From Gigantopelta aegis (taxonomy: Eukaryota > Mollusca > Gastropoda > Neomphalida > Peltospiridae): DNA of 64,000 nucleotides. Shown piece by piece: positions 34,430-45,347 of the stretch. The stretch spans positions 2,686,891 through 2,750,890 of the forward strand of contig NC_054704.1 of NCBI RefSeq assembly GCF_016097555.1. Direction: 5' to 3'. A program made the translations under genes and the position numbers. The number at the start of each line of letters is the position of its first letter. Positions within the stretch are counted from its first letter, which is position 1. The notes below the pieces were generated by a model. It was not told where the DNA came from, made no database searches, and saw only the letters and a program-made list of their open reading frames with translations.

Positions 34430-35770
34430 TAGAAGCTGTTTCTTTATGATGAAGGTCTGCCGCAAACAAGGAATCAGCTGATGTGCCTTTAACATCCAGA
34501 AATGGCACAGAGTTGTCACTCATATGTAAAGTGAATTTTATCGGAGGGTGTTTATTGTTTAAGATGTCAAAAAGCATGTTGGTTTTTTTAAAGTTTACTA
34601 TCGAGGAAGAAACAAAAGCAATATTTCAATAAAACCCGTTCGTTGTACCCCAATAACGCATTGAATTCAGATTTGAAACGCTAAATAGAATTTTCGGGTC
34701 ACCCTGATTACATCTGACCGAACAAACATGGTTAGACTTTGTGCAGATTAGATGTATACTAATGATATTGTCTTTAACTGCCAGGCTTTACGTTTAATAC
34801 TACGCCGCTGCTGAGATTTGAAACCGATGACTGTCATCATGAAACGCGCCGTCAACACGCAAAGTTCCTAGCCCTCTATATTGTTTATTATTATTATATA
34901 TTTATTTATTGTGTTTGCAAAATAACCAAATTCAGAGATACTAAATCACGACGTTGCACCTTTAACTGGGAAGGCCACCACTGGCCTGCAGGTCGTAAGG
35001 CAAGTATATTGCCACACGGGACTTAATAGTGTTTACTGTTAAGCTGTGATAACGACGTTCGTTATCTTGCATTTCACAACTACGTGCCGTTGTCATAAGC
35101 GTACGTGACGTGGGGAGTTCGGGTCACCCTTTCCAGACTGTGCTACGTCGCCCTGTACAACAGGCCTCAGACCACAATTAATTTCGCTATATGTTTCTAT
35201 ATAGCCTTAGTGCCTATAACATTTTTATTAATATCAGCAGGCCCGTGGATTTTTGTATGTACCTTTGCCTGCCTGGGGGACACATACCCTGAAAAGGACA
35301 ACCCCTGTTGTCCAGCTCTTTCTCCCAGCTTATTGGTTTAAACAAACACACCCTCTAAACCAGGCCGGAGTACTCCCATTTTACACAAAAAGCACTACTT
35401 TTGCATGGTCCGGAATTACCACAAACAAGTCTTTAATGTCAACAAGTTACACATGTTTACAAACTACATGATCTCCCCTGTCACTTCAGTCAAATAGTTG
35501 CCACTTCATAGCTGTCTGCCATGAAATAATCACAGTCAAACAGCAGACTACTTGCGCGGTCAAATTTCCGGATTTTGGACAACCAAATGGGAAGATAACT
35601 GTAATCTGAGGCCAACATTGCGTAACGAACAATTGTTTATATACGAGTCTATATATTACTGCGTACTAGCAGGAATTACAAACGAACTCACTCCAAACAT
35701 TAGTCTCGATCAAAAAGACGTTTATTTTGTACCGGTAAGTGCATGAGAAAGGTCTTAGTAACAAAAGTGT
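34430..35770. other. Unassigned sequence
   Basis: Mixed-composition DNA with no recognisable protein domain. Short open frames at 35105-35470 match nothing I know and have no splice-site context. Confidence 0.5.
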
Positions 35771-35772
35771 AA

Positions 35773-36739
35773 GCGGAATAGTCGCAGGCGAGTTTCTGTA
35801 TTCCGTGCTTTATTTTCACTTTCATCACGGAATAGTCGCAGGCGAGTTTCTGTATTCCGTGCTTTATTTTCACTTTCATCACGGAATAGTCGCAGGCGAG
35901 TTTCTGTATTCCGTGCTTTATTTTCACTTTCATCACGGAATAGTCGCAGGCGAGTTTCTGTATCCGTGCTTTATTTTCACTTTCATCACGGAATAGTCGC
36001 AGGCGAGTTTCTGTATTCCGTGCTTTATTTTCACTTTCATCACGGAATAGTCGCAGGCAAATTTCTGTATCCGTGCTTTATTTTCACTTTCATCACGGAA
36101 TAGTCGCAGGCGATTTTCGGTATCCGTGCTTTATTTCACTTTCATCACGGAATAGTCGCAGGCGATTTTCTGTATCGTGCTTTATTTTCACTTTCATCAC
36201 GGAATAGTCGCAGGCGATTTTCTGTATTCCGTGCTTTATTTTCACTTTCATCACGGAATAGTCGCAGGCGATTTTCTGTATCCGTGCTTTATTTTCACTT
36301 TCATCACGGAATAGTCACAGGCGAATTTCTGTATTCCGTGCTTTATTTTCACTTTCATCACGGAATAGTCGCAGGCGATTTTCTGTATCCGTGCTTTATT
36401 TTCACTTTCATCACGGAATAGTCGCAGGCGATTTTCTGTATCCGTGCTTTATTTTCACTTTCATCACGGAATAGTCGCAGGCGATTTTCTGTATTCCGTG
36501 CTTTATTTTCACTTTCATCACGGAATAGTCGCAGGCGATTTTCTGTATCCGTGCTTTATTTTCACTTTCATTACGGAATAGTCACAGGCGAATTTCTGTA
36601 TTCTGTGCTTTATTTTCACTTTCATCACGGAATAGTCGCAGGCGATTTTCTGTATCCGTGCTTTATTTTCACATTCATCACGGAATAGTTGCAGGCGATT
36701 TTCTGTATTCCGTGATTTATTTTCACTTTCATTACGGAA
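35773..36739. repeat. 54-bp tandem array with internal dyad, ~18 copies
   Basis: The unit starts CGGAATAGTCGCAGGCGA, continues TTTCTGTATTCCGTGCTTTA and ends TTTTCACTTTCATCA. GGAATA...TATTCC inside each unit forms a dyad. 54-bp units keep reading frame, so long frames appear on both strands. Several units are 53 bp (TATCCG for TATTCCG), mostly in the right two thirds. Confidence 0.96.
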
Positions 36740-36744
36740 TACAA

Positions 36745-37190
36745 AACAAATAGGCAGCTAGTATGTTGAGTTTTGTTGTGGAATTAAATACACCACCAAA
36801 ATGGCGTTATAGTTTAGTTCTTTTGTCAATTAAATTCGTATATTTTGAAATTAAAATTCACCATCTTTAGTATGAACCTTATACACATAGATTTCATTGA
36901 TTTTTGCACGTTATATAACAAAATAAAGTAAAATTAGTATTTAAATTACGTATGTGTGTGCGTGCGTGTGTAAGTAAGTGTGTTTGTAAGCCAGTGATTG
37001 TGTTGATGTATGGATATCTATATATTGTATGTATATGTTTCACTATTACATAGGTATTAACGCACTGGCGTAGGGATAATTAAATTGTTTTAAATTGTCT
37101 CATGTCGTTACCGCCACTCAAACCTGTGGCAACGAATCGCTCGCATCTTGCCCAATTTCCACGAAACGCTCGGCTATGGTGTCATTCTTA
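36745..37190. other. Unassigned sequence
   Basis: AT-rich, with a loose TGTG tract near 36952-36990. Nothing else seen. Confidence 0.5.
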
Positions 37191-37197
37191 GAAAGTA

Positions 37198-37318
37198 TGT
37201 ATATATGGATGCATGGATACATGGATGGATGGATGGATGTATGTATGGATGGATGGATGCAAGGATGGATGGATGGATGGATGTATGGATCGATGCATGC
37301 ATGGATGGATGGATGGTC
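37198..37318. repeat. (GGAT)n microsatellite
   Basis: Imperfect GGAT/GCAT/GTAT tetranucleotides. Confidence 0.93.
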
Positions 37319-37464
37319 ACGTTGTATTCTATAAAATGTAAATGTGTTTAACATGTATATTTACATATGAAACTTCTAATTCTGTAAGATAAATTTCTTG
37401 ACAAATAATACTGTAGACAATGGTTATCAATTAAAAACATTTAGAGGAAGCTGAAACTGTTGCA

Positions 37465-37465
<1 letters not shown>

Positions 37466-37534
<69 letters not shown>
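37466..37534. repeat. (TA)n microsatellite
   Basis: About 33 TA units abutting the truncated end of the LINE at 37535. Confidence 0.95.
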
Positions 37535-37537
<3 letters not shown>

Positions 37538-39355
37538 TTAAGGCGTGCAGATATATCAGCAATAAACATACCTCCACTAGTAACATTCTGACGCCACCAA
37601 TCATACGACATATCAACACTGTCCAGTAGTTGTTTCACACGTGTAGCCCAATTAATACGAGATTCACTAAATTTAAACATGTTAATAAAAATTGTTTTAA
37701 TATAGTTAACATTTTGTATACGTTTCAACCAATATTTTAATACTGCTATATATCTACATATCTGAAAGGGATAACAACCTAATTCATTGTACACAGTGAC
37801 GGAACATGCTCTTAATTTTGTTTTCGCCTGTGGCGATATTAATTGTTTTAGAGGGCCGTGTGCAGTTCCAATATGCACTTAAGTCCAGGTGGGCACTTTG
37901 TTACGTAATACCTCTGCGCGACGGTCGTCGAGCGCTCTCTATTACACACCCAGTCCAGGTGTGGAGGCCATGTGGCCAGTAGTTACGTAATACCTCCGCT
38001 AGTTCGGTACGATCGGGGTATTGCCAACGAACTAGGCGACGACCAGTCTGGTCTTCTAAGAGAAAAATACGTCTCTGGGAGTTGTTGCAATATCTCATGA
38101 TACGTGAGGTGCCGCGTTGTGCCCCCAGGCGATATTCGGTTTTGTAATAAATAGCTAGGGTTTTAGAGATATCAGGGAAAAACATAGGAAGGCTGCAGGG
38201 TAAACGGACGTCGACCACTGAACGAAATATATAAATTCAGCCCGGACGTGGTAATTATATATTATTTCTGCTCTGTTGTATAACCTTGATGTGATTGATG
38301 TGACTTTAAATATTTTAATACTGTATTATACCAATATTATTTAGACGGTGCTGCCGGTCATCTGACGCAGTAAACTGTAGGCTCACTGTTCTAAATAATT
38401 ATTAAGGCTTAGCCAGTCATCCTAGAGGACCTAGGTAAACTGTAGGTTATTGTCTTTATTGTGATAGGTACCAGTATTAATTCTGTGTTACAAGGTTACT
38501 GAACGAGTAGTAAGGGTTAATTAAAAATTAACCAGTTAGGAATAGAGTTGTAATTCCTTTATTAATTAAGTTCCCCTGGAAGCGTTTCTCAATTATCACA
38601 CGTGTGGGTGTTGTGTCACGGTGAAGTGATTAGCATATTGTGTAAACTAGACACCTAGAGATTAACTAATTGAGTGATCAGTTCTGGGTTGTTATTATTT
38701 GTTGTTGTTAATTAACTACTGCGGCAGTACATTTGTCAGCGTAGGTTAATACAGATTCCAAAGTGTATTGTGTGTTTGTTGTGTTTTCTAGTGAACTAAA
38801 CGTGCTATAATAATATATACTTTATATAAGATCTTATCTCCGATCATACCTAGACGAGCCACGCGGGTATAACTGCCCGTTACAGAGAAATCTAATAGAT
38901 ATACAGTTAGGAGAGATATTTGGATAATCGTGTTTTATTCACTTACGGGTATTATAGGATCCCCGTGACATACACCATATGTGTTGTGGTTTTACGATTC
39001 ACACCAAGTATTTGTTTACACAATGAAAGATGAACTTTTTCAATATCTGGAGACTTAGCAAAGCCTCGTGACTCACAGCCGTAATTAAGTATAGGTAGTA
39101 TATATGCATCAAATAAGTAAATTATTGTTTCGAAATTTACATTTACATTTTTGGACGACCTTGGCTTGCTATATGTCTGTGTGTATTAGCAAACTTTCCA
39201 TTGTAATAAAAAAATGAGTCCTAAATAGTTAAAGGAGTCGACAATTTCTATAATTTCACCATAGCCCAGTGTTCGTTTTTCATTATACCACCTCTTTTCC
39301 TAAATACAACAATTTTAGTTTTGACAGTCTAAAATGTGCCATGTATGGTTAAACA
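37535..39355 (-). mobile_element. LINE reverse-transcriptase fragment, interrupted
   Basis: The minus strand reads VKTKIVVFRKRGGIMKNEHW, IIEIVDSFNYLGLIF, LFDAYILPILNYGCES, LSLCKQILGVNRKTTTHMVY. After a 1.2-kb insertion it continues NELGCYPFQICRYIAVLKYW and WATRVKQLLDSVDMSYDWWR. This is the RT thumb and connector region of an I-group (Nimb-like) LINE. Frame changes are present in the upstream part. It is truncated at both ends, the 3' side running into (TA)n. Confidence 0.85.
37795..38970 (-). mobile_element. Likely solo LTR of an LTR retrotransposon (fossil)
   Basis: A 1176-bp insertion in the LINE with the 5-bp target repeat TACAC at 37790-37794 and 38971-38975. On the minus strand it starts TGTCACGGGGATCC. 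It has a TATATAAAG box in its first third and an AATAAAGG-type signal further on, as an LTR would. No gag or pol sequence was seen, so it is best read as a solo LTR, probably of the Ty3/gypsy kind. It is younger than the LINE it sits in. Confidence 0.65.
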
Positions 39356-39776
39356 AACATTCATTTCCTTTACGCATATGCCTATTGTCGCACGAATCCG
39401 TATCTACCTAGCAAGACCACAGCGTTTACTTTTGATATAGCCAGTTATAATGTATCTGTACTCACCAACAAGTGTCTGTACACGTAAAGTCCACACATGG
39501 AGTCACTAAACCGTAGACGTTAATCCTATAAGTATATACGTTACAGATTGTCGTTTCCCATTGCCTAGAAGCACGGCATTGTTTTATTCCGTTTACGGGG
39601 ACCCTGGAGTGAACTTCCCTGTTCTAAAGTTGGACGGGGAACCAGTCAGGTGTGTTCTGTTCAGGTATTGGCTGATTTTCAAACAAAAAGCCTGGCTAAT
39701 CACACACAGGAGCTGTTCGGTTCTCTACAGCCAGCGTTTGTTTTCTTATGTTAGATTTACTTCCTATTGAACTCCT
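39356..39776. other. Unassigned; partly shared with 41850-41911
   Basis: The block around 39630-39705 (GGAACCAGTCAGGT, TGGCTGATTTTCAAA, AAAGCCTGGCTAATCA) recurs at 41850-41911 just before R1 copy 2. Otherwise nothing was recognised. Confidence 0.5.
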
Positions 39777-39950
39777 ATTTAAAGGAGTTTGCAGCCATTG
39801 TAAGATATTTACAAACGACAAGAGTTCTTTTTAAGATTAAAATTGCATATAGCACATATCTTGTTGTTTAGAATATCAGTGTCTGTATATCCAATGATTT
39901 TGCAGTCGTGTGCTAATTTGTATAGCAATTATTGTTCGTGTCTTATAATA
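39777..39950 (+). mobile_element. MITE P, degenerate left half
   Basis: GGAGTTTGCAGCCATTGTAA, then TTTAGAATATCAGTGTCTGT and ATATCCAATG match the left half of the copy at 21040 in order. The right half is missing. Confidence 0.65.
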
Positions 39951-39954
39951 TACT

Positions 39955-40045
39955 TTCCTATACTTACCTTTTGTGACACCCAATAACCGATGTGTATTTT
40001 TGTACCGGGGTGTCGTTAAACATGCATTCATTCATTCATTCGTAT
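39955..40045 (+). mobile_element. LINE 3' end fragment
   Basis: GACACCCAATAACCGATGTG, then GGGGTGTCGTTAAACATGCA and (TTCA)n. Same family as at 5236 and 52040. Confidence 0.8.
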
Positions 40046-40084
40046 TATTATATATTTTTCGTAATTACGAAATTATTGGGAGGT

Positions 40085-40465
40085 AAACTCCAAGTTGGGC
40101 TTCTATTAATACTTGTGTTATTTACATACGCATTGAAAACAAACTCAAACACAATTTCCTTTAATAATTGTGTTATTTACATACGCATTAAAACAAACTC
40201 GAACTTCTACAGTTTACTTTAATAATTGTTATTTACATACGCATTAAAACAATCTCAAACACAATTTCCTTTAATAATTGTGTTATTTACATACGCTTTA
40301 AAACAAACTCGAACTTCCAACAGTTTCCTTTAATAATTGTGTTATTTACATACGCTTTAAAACAAACTCAAACTTTAACAGTTTTCTTTAATACTTGTGT
40401 TCTTTACATACGCGTGAAAACAAACTCAAATTTAAACAGTTTTCTTTAATACAGTTTTCTTTAAT
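40085..40465. repeat. ~55-bp tandem repeat, ~6 copies
   Basis: Units TTTAATAATTGTGTTATTTA, then CATACGC(A/T)TTAAAACAAACTC, then (A/G)AACTT..ACAGTTTCC. Divergence increases to the right. Confidence 0.9.
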
Positions 40466-40499
40466 ATACAGACACGTACGCGCACGCACACAACACAGA

Positions 40500-40873
40500 C
40501 CGGCCTCGGTGGCGTCGTGGTTAGGTCATCAGTCTACAGGCTGGTAGGTACTGGGTTCGGATCCCAGTCGAGGCATGGTACTTTTAATCCAGATACCTAC
40601 TCCAAACCCTGAGTGAGTGCTCCGCAAGGCTCAATGGGTAGGTGTAAACCACTTGCACCCACCAGTGATTCATAACTGGTTCAACAAAGGCCATGGTTTG
40701 TGCTATCTTGCCTCTGGGAAGCGTAAATAAAAGATCCCTTGCTGCCTGTTGTAAAAGAGTAGCATATGTGGCGACAGCGGGTTTCCTCTAAAAAAAACAG
40801 TGTCAGAATGACCATATGTTTGACGTCCAATAGTCGATGATAAGATAAAATCTAGTGGCGTCGTTAAATAAAA
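40500..40873 (+). mobile_element. tRNA-derived SINE, family A
   Basis: Nearly full length: CGGCCTCGGTGGCGTCGTGG, A box TGGTTAGGTCATCAG, B box GGGTTCGGATCCCAG, core TTCAACAAAGGCCATGGTTT, end CTAGTGGCGTCGTTAAATAA. The downstream boundary merges into a long CA-rich tract. Confidence 0.92.
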
Positions 40874-40884
40874 AATCGTTTTAC

Positions 40885-41249
40885 ATACACACAGAGACAC
40901 ACATGCACACACGGAGAGAGAAAGAAACACACATACCTACTAAGACACGCACACAGACACAAGCTCACAGAAAGATATACACACACATAGGAACACACAC
41001 GCACAGAGACACACAAACACAGAGAGAAACACAGACATACATGCACACAACACACTCACACTCATACAGCACCCAGACACACGTGCACACACTCGCATAC
41101 ACATACACAGAGAGAGGCGCACACATTCATACAGACACACCTACAGATACACGTATACACTGATGCATACTCACACATACGAATACACACAGAGAGACAT
41201 ACATACACAGACACACACACACACATTCTCTCTCTCTCTCTCTCTCTCC

Positions 41250-41312
<63 letters not shown>
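40885..41312. repeat. CA/GA/CT-rich low-complexity tract
   Basis: Imperfect (ACAC) and (AGAC) runs, then (CT)n from about 41226 to 41300 and a short (AC)n. Long frames on both strands are composition artefacts. Confidence 0.95.
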
Positions 41313-41314
<2 letters not shown>

Positions 41315-41849
41315 TAAATTAAAATTGCAATTAACGTTGCGTGTACTGCTTACAAAACCACGTATTAAGCTTGAGATTATATGATAAAGAGATTATTACC
41401 ATCATATGTTTCGGTATCATCAATATCATATATTAGAAATAAAAATAATGGAATATATATATATATAGATAGATAGATAGATAGATAATCTGTCTCGTGT
41501 GTGCTAGTCAAGCTGCTTGTTCAAACAGATCGTTAAAGAATAAAGAGATCCTCTTTTTGTGTTTGAAATATATATCTAGGAGCTTACTCAAACGTGACTC
41601 ATAAATTAAACATCGATAAAACATTTTTTAGAACACTACACATATAAAACTAGGGGGAGAGCTTTTGTCATTCGTTAGATTTAGTATACGTAAACATAAT
41701 TAAAGTTCTTGGTATTCACCAACTAATAAATTATTACAAACTGTACGAGTAGGCACGCGCTAAGAACGTTAATTGTTATGGTTAAACTTAGCTTGTAACC
41801 AATAATTGTGTTTCTCTATTTACCGCAACTACCTTGTTTTATTGTTACC
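41313..41849. other. Unassigned sequence
   Basis: AT-rich, with (TA)n(GATA)n near 41453-41487. Nothing else was recognised. Confidence 0.5.
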
Positions 41850-41914
41850 TGGAGGAACCTGACAGGTATGGTCTGTTTTCACAATGACTGATTTTCAAAA
41901 GCCTGGCTCATCAA

Positions 41915-42870
41915 ATACATTCCCAGTCTGGAGCTCCATGCGGCAAGACGTGTTTGTTTCGCTTGTGCACACTGCACATGCTTTCGCGGCTCGACTTGGG
42001 GATCCTTCATTTCGTTGTTTTTGTCAGCGAAATGAAGTTTTCTACTGGGATGTATGCGGCCATTGGAACTGATGGAACGCTTCTCGTTTCGACAGTCTGC
42101 ACCACCAGGTTGGATTCTTTTTTAGCGAGATTCCTTGCCTCCACGTCATTTCTCCGTCTGACTATGCCGACTTGCTTTTTTGGTGACTCGTATGACGGCC
42201 ATTCTGCAGAACGCCACGGTTGTTCGCGTTTAGTCTCTACATGTCCGAGCCTGTCCTAGCAGCAGTGGAAGATTGACCGCCCCACTCTAAGAAGAAATAG
42301 GAAGCGGGGTCGGCCCCTACTACTCTTTTCTGGACTTTACTTTGTTTTATTGTGATGCCATCTTGTATCCTCCGAAGTCGGGCCCGTCCGCACCACTATA
42401 CCAACCCATGACGACTGGACTATACCCTAGTCTGATTCTCTCTCTCGTTCAGACCGATCCGGCTTCTCAAGATCTGCATTTCAGCGCAGCACTACACCTT
42501 CAATGTCTATCGACTGTCATTCTAGGGGTTTTCTTGACGGGATGCAACCCATCTCGTCCCTACAAGCTGTGCACCCTAACGGTCTTAACGAGGCCACTCA
42601 CGTGGACATATAGATCGGACTTTAAACTTTTAGACCTTCTTTCAAAAGTTTATGTCGAAATTACTTTTTTTTTATTTTATTTTTTTATTAAATAGTCCGA
42701 TACTCTCTTCTTTGTCTTATTTATTTTTGGACTGTCCTTCTAAAATGCTCCAAATTATATAAATATTCGACCGAGCAGTCTTCTTTTTATTTTTGGCTTG
42801 TAACTTTTTTTCTTTTTTTTAAAATTCTATTAACTTTTTTACTAATTGCTATTTTCAAAATTCTGCCCAT
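41915..42870 (+). mobile_element. Unclassified repeat R1, copy 2 (empty-site copy)
   Basis: Collinear with copy 1 (13255-15420) but without the three insertions. It gives the pre-insertion sequences TTTCGCTTGTGCACACTG, GTTCGCGTTTAGTCTC and CGGTCTTAACGAGG. It ends in an AT-rich part followed by TGTCCTGGGACAAGCCCC. No coding domain was recognised. Confidence 0.85.
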
Positions 42871-43086
42871 TTTCAACTCTTTTTTTTCTGTCCTGGGACA
42901 AGCCCCTGGCTACCCAGAGACAGGCCCCGGAACGGACATACTCGAAACTCTAGCGGTATATGAGCATGTAAATATTATTCGCACTCACGCAGACTACAAA
43001 TCACGATAACCAGTTATAGTTAAACACCTTACAACGGTTAAATACCGTTATATTTAATTTAATTGTTTGCGCTTATTTCTGTATGC

Positions 43087-43290
43087 AGGCCCGTACGCAG
43101 GGGGGGGGGGGGGGGGGGGGGGGGTGCGTACGTACCCCCATAGTCTGCCGAGGTCCGTCCGTGGATGTGTAAAAAAACAATATTCCGACGATGTGACAAA
43201 TTTACTTCCCAGAGTGCAGGAAAATGCATCTCCTGCATTCTAGATCCCCCCCCCCCCCCCCCCCCCATATAGATTTCTGCGTACGGGCCT
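43087..43290. mobile_element. MITE with G-tract and C-tract ends
   Basis: A 14-bp terminal inverted repeat, AGGCCCGTACGCAG at the left and CTGCGTACGGGCCT at the right. Directly inside lie a run of about 24 G and a run of about 20 C. 204 bp, non-coding. A target duplication is not clear. Confidence 0.82.
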
Positions 43291-43580
43291 GGGATGTAGC
43301 TCAATCGGTTGAGTGCTCGCTTGAAGTGTTTGCGTCGCAGGATCGAAACACATCGGTGGATCCATTAAACCGATTCTTGTTTTTTCTCGTCACAACCAAT
43401 GGTCAATGGCCGTGGTATGTGTTTCCCTGTCTATGGGGAAAGTGCATAAAAGATCCCTTGCTGTATTAGAAAAATGCAACGGGTATTCTCTGGTGGCTGT
43501 GTATCAAAATTAGGTTTGGCATCCAATAGCCGATGATTAACCAATGTGCTCTAGTGGCGTCGTTAAACAAAAACTTTTAT
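43291..43580 (+). mobile_element. tRNA-derived SINE, family B variant
   Basis: A box TGTAGCTCAATCGGTTGAG, B-box-like CAGGATCGAAACAC, core TGGCCGTGGTATGTGTTTCC, AAAAGATCCCTTGCTG. The tail CCAATGTGCTCTAGTGGCGT, CGTTAAACAAAAA is of the family A kind. It abuts the MITE directly. Confidence 0.85.
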
Positions 43581-43608
43581 TTCTCTTCATGAAGCTATCA
43601 GTCAGTTA

Positions 43609-43979
43609 AATACCGGCCTCGGTGGTTAGGCCATCGGTCTACAGGCTGGTAGGTACTGGGTTCGGATCCCAGTCGAGGCATGGGATTTTTAATCCAGATA
43701 CAGACTCCAAACCCTGAGCGAGTGTTCCACAAGGCTCAATGGGTAGGTGTAAACCACTTACACCGACCAGTGATCCATAGCTGGTTCAACAAAGGCCATG
43801 GTTTGTGCTATCCTGTGGGAAGCGCAAATAAAAGATCCCTTGCTGCTAATCGGAAAGAGTAGCCCATGTAGTGGCGACAGCGGGTTTCCTCTCAAAATCT
43901 GTGTGGTCCTTAACTATGTCTGACGCCATATAACCGTAAATAAAATGTGCTGAGTGCGTCGTTAAATAAAACATTTCTT
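43609..43979 (+). mobile_element. Mosaic SINE: family A head, family B tail
   Basis: Target duplication TCAGTCAGTTA at 43598-43608 and 43980-43990. The head and body match family A (B box GGGTTCGGATCCCAG). The tail TGACGCCATATAACCGTAAA, GAGTGCGTCGTTAAATAAAA matches the family B copy at 10886. Confidence 0.92.
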
Positions 43980-43990
43980 TCAGTCAGTTA

Positions 43991-44445
43991 TAGACGTTCG
44001 TGTTAGTAGTATATCCTATGAAGGTGCAATCACGTTAGGTCGAAAGCTCCTCAGCACATGCCAGTATCTAAATTAGATCACAAGCCCAGTCAAACACATA
44101 CAGAGGTCATGCAATGAATTGCGTATATTTTGTAAAGAAAAAACAAAAATATCACATTGCTTGGAAACCAGTTTTATTAATACATTCACTGTTGTTGAGT
44201 TTATGATCTGAAATATTCTTAATATCCACACACATCGCTGGATTTCTACCTGCTCTCTACATACAAAATGGGTATCCACTGCTAACTGTACTGTGTTTCT
44301 AGACGTCAGTCCAACGAAATGTGTCCATCTATTGTTGTTGCTACATATTTCATTGTCTCACATACAGAACGTGAACACTCAATCAGTATTCCAGTACTGA
44401 AGGGCGTGGCACCAGACTTCACACTGATCTGTTTTATACAGACAC
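43991..44445. other. Region downstream of the NUDT15-like stop
   Basis: Presumed 3' UTR/intergenic sequence of the NUDT15-like gene on the minus strand. No other feature was recognised. Confidence 0.5.
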
Positions 44446-44567
44446 TCAAGCCTCCAATTTGGTGTTGTTTTCTTCAAATGGATCAAAGTTTTCTTCTCGT
44501 AACAGCCTAAGAGGGTAAAATAGTTGTTCGTGCGGAGGAAAATCATTCCAATCCCGCCATACCCATC
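44446..44567 (-). CDS. NUDT15-like: NUDT15-like Nudix hydrolase, last exon
   Basis: The acceptor is TTTACTTCGTTTTTAG. The exon enters in phase 1: the G ending the previous exon plus GA makes GGA. It encodes WVWRDWNDFPPHEQLFYPLR, then LLREENFDPFEENNTKLEA and TGA at 44448-44446. Vertebrate NUDT15 ends with a similar WEWVPW..LP..DQLFW.LR.L...GYDPF segment. Together with the exon at 45348 this identifies the family well. The two exons supply 99 residues and the split first codon. Confidence 0.9.
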
Positions 44568-44669
44568 CTAAAAACGAAGTAAATTTTATAATTGCATGTA
44601 ACATATATTAGAATGTTCTTTAAAATAACATATAAACAAAACACGTTCTATTTATATATATTGGTGAAC

Positions 44670-45117
44670 ACGCGACCCTTCACCGGTGAACCCACGACCC
44701 TCTTCACCGGTGACCCCACGACCCTCTTCATTGGTGACCCCAAGACCCTCTTCACTGGTGAACCCACGACCCTCTTCACCGGTGACACCACGACCCTCTT
44801 CATTGGTGAACACGCGGCGTGACCTTCTTCACAGGTGAACCCAATACCCTCTTCACTGGTGAACCCACGACCCTCTTCACTGGTGAACCCACGACCCTCT
44901 TCACAGGTAAACCCACTACCCTCTTCACCGGTGACCCCACGACCCTCTTCATTGGTGACCCCACGACTCTTCATTGGTGAACACGCGGCGTGACCTTCTT
45001 CACAGGTGAACCCACTACCCTCTTCACCGGTGAACCCACGACCCTCTTCGCCGGTGACCCCACGACCCTCTTCACCGGTGACCCCAGACCCTCTTCACTG
45101 GTGAATCCGCGAGACAG
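44670..45117. repeat. 23-24 bp minisatellite in the NUDT15-like intron
   Basis: About 19 units of ACCCTCTTCACCGGTGAACC type (ACCACGACCC spacer), with A/C variants in the ACCGG/ACTGG core. It lies in the 780-bp intron between the two NUDT15-like exons. Confidence 0.95.
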
Positions 45118-45232
45118 AATACACCAGGTTCAGTGTTAGGCACCAGCTGGCACCCTTTGTTGATGTATAATTATAAACAATTCCTGTGCGAATAAACAAC
45201 AAGCAAACACAAAAGCCAACAACAATAAACAA

Positions 45233-45233
<1 letters not shown>

Positions 45234-45293
<60 letters not shown>

Positions 45294-45313
45294 GAGAGAG
45301 AGAGAGAGAGAGA
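45234..45313. repeat. (AC)n(AGAC)n(AG)n microsatellite
   Basis: Compound run 35 bp past the NUDT15-like exon 2 donor. Confidence 0.95.
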
Positions 45314-45347
45314 AAACTGTAGAGGTAACCGTCATATATGTAATAAC

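Noticed and set aside
35700-35996. Frames on both strands repeating EFLYSVLYFHFHHGIVAG and KIKHGIQKLACDYSVM.
   Set aside because: The 54-bp array is a multiple of three, so both strands stay open by chance.
40500-40580. tRNA gene suggested by A and B boxes.
   Set aside because: The head cannot form a full cloverleaf by eye and is followed by SINE core and tail in several copies with target duplications.
27173-44445. Search for the N-terminal exons of the KY-like gene.
   Set aside because: No phase-0 exon with family-like sequence was found among the repeats; the 5' end of the gene is left open.
44648-44974. Long frame of KRVVGSPVKRVV-type repeats.
   Set aside because: It is the 24-bp minisatellite translated; it lies in the NUDT15-like intron.
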